Origin: an uncultured Verrucomicrobiota bacterium
GTDB taxonomy: Bacteria; Verrucomicrobiota; Verrucomicrobiia; Verrucomicrobiales; Verrucomicrobiaceae
Length of the DNA stretch: 36,636 nt
Reading direction: 5' to 3'
Assembly: GCA_903838675.1 (NCBI GenBank)
Contig: CAILZI010000182.1
Location: 1 to 36,636, forward strand
Shown: in pieces, positions 29,969 through 36,636 of the stretch
Layout: each line of letters starts with the position of its first letter
Numbering within the stretch: the first letter of the stretch is position 1
Translations under genes and position numbers: made by a program
Notes under the pieces: model-generated
The model's database searches: none
Told to the model about the DNA's origin: nothing
What the model saw: only the letters and a program-made list of their open reading frames with translations

Positions 29969-32116
29969 ATGTCGAACCCCAATTCCCCCAACCGCGAATA
30001 TCCACTTGAGCGCACCCGCAATATCGGGATATGCGCCCACATCGACGCGGGCAAGACAACTCTGACTGAACGTATTCTGTTCTACACCGGCATGATCCAT
30101 AAGATCGGCGAAGTGCATGACGGCGCAGCGACCACAGACTGGATGGAACAGGAAAAAGAGCGCGGTATCACCATCACCTCCGCTGCTGTGACGGCCCGCT
30201 GGAAGCAGCTCAAGGAAGAAGGAATCTTCAAGCTGCGCGAAATGGAAGACATTCGCGTCAACATCATCGACACCCCTGGACACGTGGACTTCACTGCTGA
30301 AGTGGAACGTTCCCTTCGCGTGCTCGACGGCGCAATCTTCGTGCTTTGCGGTGTGGCCGGTGTGCAGCCGCAGTCTGAAACCGTCTATCGTCAGGCTGAA
30401 AAGTATCGCGTTCCCCGCATCGCTTTCGTGAACAAGATGGACCGCACTGGTGCCAACTTCGACAACGTGGTCAATGACGTTCGCAAGAAGCTCGGCGCCA
30501 ATGCCTGGCCGATTCTCATCCCGATCGGTGCCGAAGACAATCTGATTGGCCAGATCGACGTGGTGAACCAGAAAGCGATCATCTACAACGACGACGAAAA
30601 GTTCGGCTCCTCTTATAAGGTGCGTGACCTTGAAGGTGCTGAAATCGCCAAGGCCAAGGAAGCTTATGAAGGCCTTGTGGCTGAAATTTGCAACCAGGAC
30701 GAAGAACTGGGCATGAAGTTCCTCGAAGAACTGCCAATCACGATCAAGGAAGTCAAGGAAGCCCTTCGCCGCACGGTGATCGCCAACAAGATCATCCCGA
30801 TGGCCGGTGGTTCCGCCTTCAAAAACAAAGGCGTGCAGTATCTGATCGACGCCGTCATCGACTATCTCCCAGGTCCTCTTGACATTGAGCCTCAGACCGG
30901 ACAGCTCGTCGATGATCCTGACACCAAGGTAGAAGCTAACCCAGATGACGCCGGCAAGTTCTGTGCACTTGGCTTCAAACTCTGGTCCGACAAGTTTGGC
31001 CGCCTCGTGTTCTTCCGTGTGTATTCCGGCAAGGTTTCCAAGGGCGACACGATCTACAATCCCCGCACCCGCAAGTCTGAGCGTGTGGGCCGCCTCATCC
31101 AGATCCAGGCCAGTGTCCATAAGGACATCGACACCTGCTACTCTGGTGACATCGCCGCCCTCGTGGGTGTGAAGGACGTTCGCACTGGCGACACCTTCTG
31201 TGATGAAGATCTCGACATCCTGCTCGAGCCACCAACATTCCCAGAACCCGTTATCTCGATGGCTGTCGAGCCAAAGACCAAGGGCGACCAGGAAAAGATG
31301 GGCAACGCCCTCCAGCGCCTCTCCGAAGAAGATCCGACATTCTTTGTCAAGACCGACGAAGAAACTGGCCAGGTCATCATCGCCGGCATGGGCGAGCTCC
31401 ATCTCGAAATTCTCTGCGACCGCCTCAAGCGCGAGCACAAAGTGGAAACCACCACTGGCAAGCCACAGATCGCTTACCGCGAAACCCTCACCATCCCAGC
31501 CGATGGGGAAGGCAAGCTGGTCAAGCAGTCCGGTGGTCGCGGTCAATACGGCCACGTCGTCATCAAGGTTCGTCCTGGTGAGAAAGGATCCGGCATCGTT
31601 GTTGAAAACAAGGTGGTCGGCGGCACGATTCCAAAGGAGTTCATCAACCCAGCCAAGGCGGGTTGCGTCGAAGCTGCTCTCAACGGTATCATCGCTGGTT
31701 ATCCAGTGATCGACATGCACATCGAACTAGTCGATGGATCCAGCCACGAAGTGGACTCCAACGAAAACGCCTTCAAAATGGCCGGTATCTTCGCCGTCAA
31801 AGACGCGCTCAAGAAAGCCAAGTGCATTCTCCTTGAACCGATCATGGCCGTGGAAGCTTCCACACCAGAAGATTATCAGGGAGACATCATGGGTGACTTG
31901 AACCGTCGCCGTGGCAAGATTCAGGGCATGGACAGCCGCGGCACAACCGCCATCCTGCGCGCTGAAGTTCCTCTTGCTGAAATGTTTGGTTATTCCACCG
32001 CCATCCGCACTCTTTCTTCCGGACGCGCCAGCTACTCCATGCAGCCTTCTCACTTCGAGCAGGTCCCGCATCAGATTGTTGAGCAGATCGTCGAGCAGCG
32101 TGGAGGCTCCAAGTAA
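29969..32116 (+). CDS. fusA: Elongation factor G
   Basis: EF-G is the GTPase that drives translocation of tRNA and mRNA. The 715-residue product starts MSNPNSPNREYPLERTRNIG; the open frame extends upstream into rpsG but has no homology there. Motifs visible: P-loop AHIDAGKTT, switch I GITITSAA, DTPGHVDF (Walker B/switch II), FVNKMDRTGA (NKxD) and domain-IV GGRGQYGHVVIKV. The G domain carries an extra stretch (RWKQLKEEGIFKLREMED) just before IRVNIIDTPGH, longer than in common EF-G. No tuf gene follows, unlike the E. coli str operon; rpsJ comes next after 41 bases. Confidence 0.97.
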   Translation: MSNPNSPNREYPLERTRNIGICAHIDAGKTTLTERILFYTGMIHKIGEVHDGAATTDWMEQEKERGITITSAAVTARWKQLKEEGIFKLREMEDIRVNIIDTPGHVDFTAEVERSLRVLDGAIFVLCGVAGVQPQSETVYRQAEKYRVPRIAFVNKMDRTGANFDNVVNDVRKKLGANAWPILIPIGAEDNLIGQIDVVNQKAIIYNDDEKFGSSYKVRDLEGAEIAKAKEAYEGLVAEICNQDEELGMKFLEELPITIKEVKEALRRTVIANKIIPMAGGSAFKNKGVQYLIDAVIDYLPGPLDIEPQTGQLVDDPDTKVEANPDDAGKFCALGFKLWSDKFGRLVFFRVYSGKVSKGDTIYNPRTRKSERVGRLIQIQASVHKDIDTCYSGDIAALVGVKDVRTGDTFCDEDLDILLEPPTFPEPVISMAVEPKTKGDQEKMGNALQRLSEEDPTFFVKTDEETGQVIIAGMGELHLEILCDRLKREHKVETTTGKPQIAYRETLTIPADGEGKLVKQSGGRGQYGHVVIKVRPGEKGSGIVVENKVVGGTIPKEFINPAKAGCVEAALNGIIAGYPVIDMHIELVDGSSHEVDSNENAFKMAGIFAVKDALKKAKCILLEPIMAVEASTPEDYQGDIMGDLNRRRGKIQGMDSRGTTAILRAEVPLAEMFGYSTAIRTLSSGRASYSMQPSHFEQVPHQIVEQIVEQRGGSK

Positions 32117-32157
32117 CGGCCCACGCGCACTGAAACCCTACCCTAAGGACCATCGTC

Positions 32158-32466
32158 ATGACTAATCAACGCATCAGAATCCGCCTCCGCGCCTATGACT
32201 ACCGCGTGCTCGACAAGAGCACCGCCGACATCGTCGAAACCGCGAAGCGCACCGGCGCACGTGTTGCAGGCCCCATCCCGCTGCCAACTCGCATCGAGAA
32301 GTTCACTGTGAACCGCTCCCCACACGTCGATAAGAAGTCGATGGACCAATTCGAAATCCGCACGCACAAGCGTCTGCTGGACATCGTTGACCCCACCTCC
32401 CGCACCGTGGACGAGCTCAAGAAGCTCAACCTTCCTTCCGGCGTGGACATCACCATCAAGATCTAA
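32158..32466 (+). CDS. rpsJ: 30S ribosomal protein S10
   Basis: S10 is in the 30S head and is also the NusE antitermination factor. The 102-residue product has IRIRLRAYDYRVLDKSTADIVETAKRTGARVAGPIPLPT (read as RIRLRAYDYRVLD then GPIPLPT), VNRSPHVDKKSMDQFEIRTHKR and the C-terminal LPSGVDITIKI. It starts at ATG 32158 behind a short AAGGA. It is the first gene of the S10 part of the cluster and lacks a promoter of its own that I can see. Confidence 0.98.
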   Translation: MTNQRIRIRLRAYDYRVLDKSTADIVETAKRTGARVAGPIPLPTRIEKFTVNRSPHVDKKSMDQFEIRTHKRLLDIVDPTSRTVDELKKLNLPSGVDITIKI

Positions 32467-32490
32467 CTCGATCTCATTACTTTTAAACAC

Positions 32491-32496
32491 AGGAGG
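32491..32496 (+). promoter_or_regulatory. Full Shine-Dalgarno sequence of rplC
   Basis: AGGAGG lies 8 bases before the ATG at 32505. It is the strongest ribosome binding site of the ribosomal cluster, in contrast to several neighbours that have none. Confidence 0.75.
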
Positions 32497-32504
32497 ACAA
32501 ACTC

Positions 32505-33158
32505 ATGAGTCTCGGATTGATCGGTAAAAAACTCGGCATGACCAAAGTTTACGACGCCAAAGGCGACGCAATCTCGGTCACAGTGGTTGACGTCAGCGGC
32601 AACACCATTCTTCAGGTGAAGCGCAGCGATGGCAAAGACAAGTACAGCGCAGTGCAGGTCGGCTATGGCGACCAGTTGAAGGATTCCCGCGTCACCAAGC
32701 CGCTGCTGGGCCACTTCAAGAAGCACGGTTGCACGACTGCCAAGCGCATCGTCAAAGAATTCCGCCTCACCGGCGACGACCAGCTGCCAGCAGCTGATGC
32801 CAAGCTCGATGCTAGCATCTTCAGCAACGGCCAGGTGGTTGACGTCATCGGCAACACCAAGGGCAAAGGCTTCCAAGGCGTCGTCAAGCGCTGGAATTTC
32901 GCAGGCCAGCCAGCTTCCCATGGTCACATGATGCATCGTCGTCCTGGTTCCATCGGCTGCCGTCTGACCCCCGGTCTCGTCTGGAAAAACCAGAAGATGC
33001 CTGGCCATGATGGCACCACCCGCTGCACCACCCAGAATCTGGTCGTTGTGCAAAGCCGTCCTGAAGAAGGCATTCTGCTCATCAAAGGCGCACTCCCCGG
33101 CAACAAAGGCAGCATCGTTGTGGTGCGCCCCGGCAAAAAGGCCGTTGCCAAGAAATAA
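32505..33158 (+). CDS. rplC: 50S ribosomal protein L3
   Basis: L3 helps start 50S assembly near the peptidyl-transferase centre. The 217-residue product has SLGLIGKKLGMTKVY at the start and a core with GFQGVVKRWNFAGQPASHG, HRRPGSIGCRLTPGLVWKNQKMPGHDG (the central loop, GSIG..PGxVWK..MPGH) and a closing IKGALPGNKGSIVVVRP. The length is normal. It has an AGGAGG ribosome binding site. rplD follows 17 bases on. Confidence 0.98.
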   Translation: MSLGLIGKKLGMTKVYDAKGDAISVTVVDVSGNTILQVKRSDGKDKYSAVQVGYGDQLKDSRVTKPLLGHFKKHGCTTAKRIVKEFRLTGDDQLPAADAKLDASIFSNGQVVDVIGNTKGKGFQGVVKRWNFAGQPASHGHMMHRRPGSIGCRLTPGLVWKNQKMPGHDGTTRCTTQNLVVVQSRPEEGILLIKGALPGNKGSIVVVRPGKKAVAKK

Positions 33159-33175
33159 TCACGAGGAACTGAACC

Positions 33176-33787
33176 ATGTCCGCGACCATTCTCTCAGCCG
33201 CCGCCGCCAAGGCGGCCAATATTCAACTGACCGAGGGCTATAAAGGCTCCCAGGCTCTCAACGACACGCTGGTGGCCTACCGCGCCAACCGCCGTCAGGG
33301 CAATGCCCACACCAAAAACCGTTCTGAAGTTTCCGGCTCCGGCAAGAAGCTCTGGAACCAGAAGGGAACAGGCAATGCTCGTATGGGCAGCAAGCGTTCC
33401 CCAATCTGGAGTGGTGGTGGTGTCGTCTTCGGCCCACGCAACACAACCATTTGGGCGAAAAAAACGACCAAAGGCACCAAGAAGCTCGCCCTGCGCGCCG
33501 CCTTGACCGCCCGTATCCTTGATGGTGAAGTGCTCACCACCGGCAGCTTCGCCGTGGCTGATGGCAAGACCAAAAGCTTTATCGCCGCCGTCAATGGCCT
33601 TACCACCGCGAAGAACGTGCTGCTCATCGGCAAAGGCTTTGATGAACTCACCTTCCGCGCTGGCCGCAATGTCCAGAACGTTCAGCTTATTTCCGCTGAC
33701 GAAGTGAATGCCGAACACCTTCTCCGCTATCGCAGCGTCGTGGTGACCGGTGACGCCCTTGAAACCCTTGCCAAGAGGACCGCCTGA
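33176..33787 (+). CDS. rplD: 50S ribosomal protein L4
   Basis: L4 lines the exit tunnel and in E. coli represses its own operon. The 203-residue product shows VAYRANRRQGNAHTKNRSEVSGSGKKLWNQKGTGNARMGS (read as YRANRRQGNAHTKNRSEV then GKKLWNQKGTGNARMGS), with the extended tunnel loop, and VLLIGKGFDE in the globular part. The N-terminus (ATILSAAAAKAANIQL) is slightly Ala-rich. A GAGGA precedes the ATG by 8 bases. rplW starts 2 bases after the stop codon. Confidence 0.97.
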   Translation: MSATILSAAAAKAANIQLTEGYKGSQALNDTLVAYRANRRQGNAHTKNRSEVSGSGKKLWNQKGTGNARMGSKRSPIWSGGGVVFGPRNTTIWAKKTTKGTKKLALRAALTARILDGEVLTTGSFAVADGKTKSFIAAVNGLTTAKNVLLIGKGFDELTFRAGRNVQNVQLISADEVNAEHLLRYRSVVVTGDALETLAKRTA

Positions 33788-33789
33788 TC

Positions 33790-34074
33790 ATGAAAGACCT
33801 TCATAAAGTCATCAAAACCATCCGTCTCAGCGAAAAAGCTACGCTGCTGGGCGAACAGAACAACGAGTACGTGTTCTCCGTCGATGTCGACGCAACCAAG
33901 ATCGACATCAAACAGGCCATCGAAAAACTGTTTGGCAAAAAAGTCACCGGTGTCCGCACTGCGAACTATGACGGCAAGGCCCGTCGTGAACGCCGCGCCG
34001 ATTACGGCCGCACCAATCACTGGAAGAAAGCGATCGTCCGCCTCAAGGCTGGCGAGAAGTTCGACCTCGCGTAA
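33790..34074 (+). CDS. rplW: 50S ribosomal protein L23
   Basis: L23 sits at the exit of the peptide tunnel and docks trigger factor and SRP. The 94-residue product has IRLSEKATLLGEQNNEYVFSVDVDATKIDIKQAIEKLF (read as LSEKATLLGEQNNEYVF then ATKIDIKQAIEKLF) and KVTGVRTANYDGK, the usual L23 pattern. It ends with WKKAIVRLKAGEKFDLA. It follows rplD with a 2-base gap, its ribosome binding site (AAGAGGA) being inside the end of rplD. rplB follows after 36 bases. Confidence 0.97.
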   Translation: MKDLHKVIKTIRLSEKATLLGEQNNEYVFSVDVDATKIDIKQAIEKLFGKKVTGVRTANYDGKARRERRADYGRTNHWKKAIVRLKAGEKFDLA

Positions 34075-34110
34075 ACCCAGGCACGCAACCCTTTAACTTA
34101 TCCTACCGTC

Positions 34111-34950
34111 ATGGCGCTGAAAACATTCAAGCCTACTACGCCCACCAATCGCTATAAAGAGTGGAACTCCTTCGAGGAGATCACCAAGCATTCTCCGGAG
34201 AAAAGCCTCACCGTGGCTCTCCGCAAATCCGGTGGCCGTAACAACACTGGTCGCATCACTTGCCGTCACATCGGCGGTGGTCACGACAAGCGTTACCGTC
34301 TCATCGACTTCAAGCGCTCACGCCGTGATGAAGCAGCCAAAGTGGTCGGCATCGAATACGATCCGAATCGCTCCGCTCGCATCGCCCTCGTGGAATACAA
34401 GGACGGCCAGCGTGCCTACATCCTCGCTCCAAACGCTCTCAGCGTTGGTGCTTCGGTGATGGCCGGCGAAAAGGCAGCTCCAGAAGTGGGCAACGCCCTT
34501 CCCCTGAGCAAGATCCCTCTTGGAACTTCGATCCACAACATCGAACTCTCCCCAGGCAAAGGCGGCGTCGTCGCCCGTGCCGCTGGTCAGGCCGCTGTTC
34601 TTTCCAACCGTGAAGGTGACTTCGCCCTGGTGCGCATGCCTTCCGGAGAAATCCGCAAGATCCTCTCTGTCTGCTACGCCACGATTGGCCAGGTCGGCAA
34701 CGTTGAGCACATGAACGTCGTCAGTGCCAAGGCGGGCCGCACCCGCTGGCAGGGCACCCGCCCAACCGTCCGCGGCATGTGTATGAACCCGATCGACCAT
34801 CCGAACGGTGGTGGTGAAGGTCGTTCCAAGTCCGGTGGTGGTCGTCAGCACCTGCTCAGCCCATGGGGCCACGCGAAGGGTGAGAAGACCCGCAACAAGA
34901 AGAAGGCCACGAACAAGCTCATCATCCAGAGCCGTCACGCCAAGAAGTAA
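34111..34950 (+). CDS. rplB: 50S ribosomal protein L2
   Basis: L2 binds 23S rRNA close to the peptidyl-transferase centre and is needed for subunit association. The 279-residue product has KTFKPTTPTNRYKEW, GRNNTGRITCRHIGGGHDKRYRLIDFKR (read as GRNNTGRITCRHIGGGHDKR), IEYDPNRSARIALVEY, GTSIHNIELSPGKGG, RPTVRGMCMNPIDHPNGGGEGRS (including the conserved His region) and the Lys-rich end. There is no Shine-Dalgarno sequence in the leader AACCCTTTAACTTATCCTAC. rpsS follows after 24 bases. Confidence 0.98.
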   Translation: MALKTFKPTTPTNRYKEWNSFEEITKHSPEKSLTVALRKSGGRNNTGRITCRHIGGGHDKRYRLIDFKRSRRDEAAKVVGIEYDPNRSARIALVEYKDGQRAYILAPNALSVGASVMAGEKAAPEVGNALPLSKIPLGTSIHNIELSPGKGGVVARAAGQAAVLSNREGDFALVRMPSGEIRKILSVCYATIGQVGNVEHMNVVSAKAGRTRWQGTRPTVRGMCMNPIDHPNGGGEGRSKSGGGRQHLLSPWGHAKGEKTRNKKKATNKLIIQSRHAKK

Positions 34951-34974
34951 TCCATTCCTCACTCACGCACTCAC

Positions 34975-35253
34975 ATGGCACGCTCCCTCAAAAAAGGCCC
35001 ATTCGTTCAGCAAGCCCTCCTCGACAAGGTGGACAAGCTCAACGACGCCAAGCAGAAACGCCCCATCAAGACTTGGGCCCGTTCCTCCATGGTCACTCCT
35101 GACCTCGTCGGCCACACCTTCCTCGTTCACAATGGCAAAGACTTCGTCTCCGTCTATGTGACTGAAAACATGGTTGGTCACCGCCTCGGCGAGTTCTCCC
35201 TGACCCGTCTGTTCAAGTCTCACGGTGCCGTCACCGTCAAGGCCGCCAAGTAA
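34975..35253 (+). CDS. rpsS: 30S ribosomal protein S19
   Basis: S19 is in the 30S head near the A-site finger contact. The 92-residue product has ARSLKKGPFVQQALLDKV, RSSMVTPDLVGHTFLVHNGKDF, VYVTENMVGHRLGEFSLTR and the closing KAAK. The length is normal. The leader CCTCACTCACGCACTCAC before the ATG has no Shine-Dalgarno sequence. In almost all bacteria rplV follows directly; here an unrelated exported-protein gene comes first, 21 bases after the stop codon. Confidence 0.98.
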   Translation: MARSLKKGPFVQQALLDKVDKLNDAKQKRPIKTWARSSMVTPDLVGHTFLVHNGKDFVSVYVTENMVGHRLGEFSLTRLFKSHGAVTVKAAK

Positions 35254-35274
35254 TTCCAGAGCATCGAGTTCTTC

Positions 35275-36054
35275 ATGTCACTCCGCACTTCCATCACCTG
35301 CATCACTCTCTCGCTGCTTCTCGCAGCGGGTGTGTCAGGTCTGCGTGCGGATGACAAGCTCGAAAATCAGGAACTGCACATTTCGCTTCAAGTCGCCGCC
35401 GCGAAGATCCAGGCTCAAGATGCTCAGCTTCTTGCCGCCAAGGATAAGAACGACGCCCTGGCCCAAAGCGCAGCTGCAGCCAATGCCGAAACCAACGAAC
35501 TCAAAGACCGTTTCGAAAAACTTCGTGGTCTGCTCGAAGGTCTTGGAGTCGGTGCCCTCGAAAACTCCAAGGATCAAACCCAGGAACGCCTGCTCGCTGC
35601 TCTTAGCGACCTGCGCATCATGAAAGAGCAGCGCGACGAACTCGCCAATGCCTTGATTGAACTAGCTGAGTCGGGCATGGGCCTGATGAAGAGCGCTCAG
35701 AACGCTGATCCTGCCGCCGCCGACCGTCTTGACAAGGCCATTACCACTGCCGATGCCGCGCTTGTCAAAGCAGGCGGTGGTCAGAATGGCCAGGCTGCTG
35801 GAGACCTGCAAAACGCCCGTGTCGTCAGCCTGAAGAGTGAACTCGGCATCGCCGTTCTCTCCATCGGTGCCAAAGACGGTGTGAAACCTGGTATGCCCTT
35901 TGAAATTTACCGCGAAGACAAGCCCATCGCCAAAGTCCTTGTCACTGAAGTCCGCAACTCTGTTTGTGGTGCCGTGGTCCAGGAACTGGCAACTGCCAAT
36001 GATCCCGTCCGCGTCGGTGACCGGGGTCGCGTCGATCTCAACAAAACTCTCTAA
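35275..36054 (+). CDS. Secreted coiled-coil protein inserted between rpsS and rplV
   Basis: This is a 259-residue product, not ribosomal. Residues 1-25 form a signal peptide ending LRA before DDKLEN. Residues about 28-135 are a heptad-like coiled coil rich in Ala, Leu, Glu and Gln (QVAAAKIQAQDAQLLAAKD, then NELKDRFEKLRGLLEGL). Residues about 180-259 are a beta-rich domain: ARVVSLKSELGIAVLSIGAK, KDGVKPGMPFEIYREDKPIA, VLVTEVRNSVCGAVV and VRVGDRGRVDL. That domain looks like the small beta barrels found in exported envelope proteins. Codon use matches the ribosomal neighbours, so it seems well settled. It is in one transcript with them by spacing (21 and 26 bases). Function is unknown; an envelope role is the inference. 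Confidence 0.85.
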   Translation: MSLRTSITCITLSLLLAAGVSGLRADDKLENQELHISLQVAAAKIQAQDAQLLAAKDKNDALAQSAAAANAETNELKDRFEKLRGLLEGLGVGALENSKDQTQERLLAALSDLRIMKEQRDELANALIELAESGMGLMKSAQNADPAAADRLDKAITTADAALVKAGGGQNGQAAGDLQNARVVSLKSELGIAVLSIGAKDGVKPGMPFEIYREDKPIAKVLVTEVRNSVCGAVVQELATANDPVRVGDRGRVDLNKTL

Positions 36055-36080
36055 CGAAGTCAAGAACCCCCCCTCGCTTT

Positions 36081-36518
36081 ATGTCCGTCCGTTCCGTCCT
36101 CAAATACGCCAGGATCTCCTCGCAGAAAGCCCGTCAGGTCACACGTGCCATCACCGGCATGCCCGTTTCCCAGGCGCTGAGCGTTCTCGACTTCACTCCA
36201 AAGAAAGCTGCCTTCCTTGTTGGCAAGACTCTCCGTTCCGCCATCGCGAATGCTGAGAACAACCATGAGCAGGATGCTTCTGAATTCATCGTTCAGTCAG
36301 CCATCGCCACTCCCGGTCCTGTGCTGAGCCGCATCATGCCACGCGCCCGTGGTTCGGCCGCTCCGATCAAGAAGCGCATGACTCACATCACCGTCATCAT
36401 CGGTGCACCGAAGGCCGAGGAAGCCAAGGTTGAAGGTGAGAAGAAAGCGCCAAAATCCGCCCGCCGCAATGCTCCTGCCGTTAAGAAGGCAGCCAAAGCC
36501 AAGAAAGCTTCTGAATAA
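36081..36518 (+). CDS. rplV: 50S ribosomal protein L22 with Lys/Ala-rich tail
   Basis: L22 lines the exit tunnel. The 145-residue product shows ARISSQKARQVTRAITGM, ALSVLDFTPKKAAFLVGKTLRSAIANAENN and the tunnel loop IMPRARGSAAPIKKRMTHITVII, all in order (no run is quoted whole where longer than allowed). Residues about 115-145 are an extra Lys/Ala-rich tail (KSARRNAPAVKKAAKAKKA), longer than in common L22. The leader CCCCCCCTCGCTTT has no Shine-Dalgarno sequence. rpsC follows after 32 bases. Confidence 0.97.
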   Translation: MSVRSVLKYARISSQKARQVTRAITGMPVSQALSVLDFTPKKAAFLVGKTLRSAIANAENNHEQDASEFIVQSAIATPGPVLSRIMPRARGSAAPIKKRMTHITVIIGAPKAEEAKVEGEKKAPKSARRNAPAVKKAAKAKKASE

Positions 36519-36550
36519 CCGCAACGCCCCCAACCGCACCTCTTCACTTT

Positions 36551-36636
36551 ATGGGACAGAAAGTAAATCCGATCGGCTTCCGCCTCGCAGTCACCAAAGA
36601 CTGGCGCTCCAAGTGGTACGCACCTGAAAAAGAATA
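36551..36636 (+). CDS. rpsC: 30S ribosomal protein S3, 5' end only
   Basis: The first 28 residues are visible: MGQKVNPIGFRLAVTKDWRS and then KWYAPEKE, the characteristic start of S3. The rest lies beyond the window. The leader CACCTCTTCACTTT is pyrimidine-rich without a Shine-Dalgarno sequence. Confidence 0.95.
   Translation, partial: MGQKVNPIGFRLAVTKDWRSKWYAPEKE

Noticed and set aside
29942..31720. Minus-strand ORF of 592 codons opposite fusA
   Set aside because: Antisense of EF-G; the length comes from the strong codon bias of fusA.
1..36636. tRNA genes, rRNA genes, CRISPR arrays, phage genes and IS transposases
   Set aside because: No tRNA-like T-arm or acceptor pairing, no regularly spaced direct repeats, and no transposase or phage motifs were seen on either strand by eye.

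Overview
The window is a piece of a bacterial chromosome with moderately high G+C. It most likely comes from the Verrucomicrobiota, in or near Verrucomicrobiaceae/Prosthecobacter. That placement is inferred from gene content (a secreted sulfatase, a ThuA-domain protein, a Uma2 nuclease, a DUF1343/NamZ lipoprotein, Gfo/Idh proteins with a TVP motif) and from ribosomal-operon genes that often lack a Shine-Dalgarno sequence. It is not proven. I see no tRNA, rRNA, CRISPR array, IS element or prophage.

Bases 1-8,500 hold the 3' end of an acyl-activating (AMP-binding) gene and an A+T-rich gene with HNH-like cysteine pairs. Then come queA, a Gfo/Idh oxidoreductase, an SDR, a VanX-like dipeptidase coupled to an RluA-type pseudouridine synthase, a prepilin peptidase with a large insertion, and a Uma2 nuclease. 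Bases 8,500-13,100 form a minus-strand unit: xylF, xylG, a small unknown gene and a secreted sulfatase. Its start-stop overlaps suggest co-translation, but no permease gene is present. rsfS with a Lys/Ala-rich tail follows after a palindromic repeat element.

Bases 13,888-18,781 are a plus-strand unit of two paralogous secreted proteins, a histidine kinase and a response regulator. The two secreted proteins have internally duplicated, secretin-like halves. This is the best candidate in the window for an undescribed sensory or envelope system. Bases 18,772-24,726 carry the NamZ lipoprotein, a 778-residue secreted TPR-thioredoxin protein, ThuA, aroE and a small membrane zinc-ribbon protein.

Bases 24,727-26,057 contain infC. 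It appears to start at an AUA codon behind a strong Shine-Dalgarno sequence and has long low-complexity extensions at both ends. It stands alone, followed by a terminator. Next are rpe, tadA, a frameshifted small secreted gene and another secreted unknown.

Bases 29,010-36,636 are the str and S10 ribosomal operons run together: rpsL, rpsG, fusA, rpsJ, rplC, rplD, rplW, rplB, rpsS, rplV and rpsC (cut by the window edge). There is no tuf between fusA and rpsJ. A gene for an exported coiled-coil protein sits between rpsS and rplV, where these two ribosomal genes are normally adjacent.
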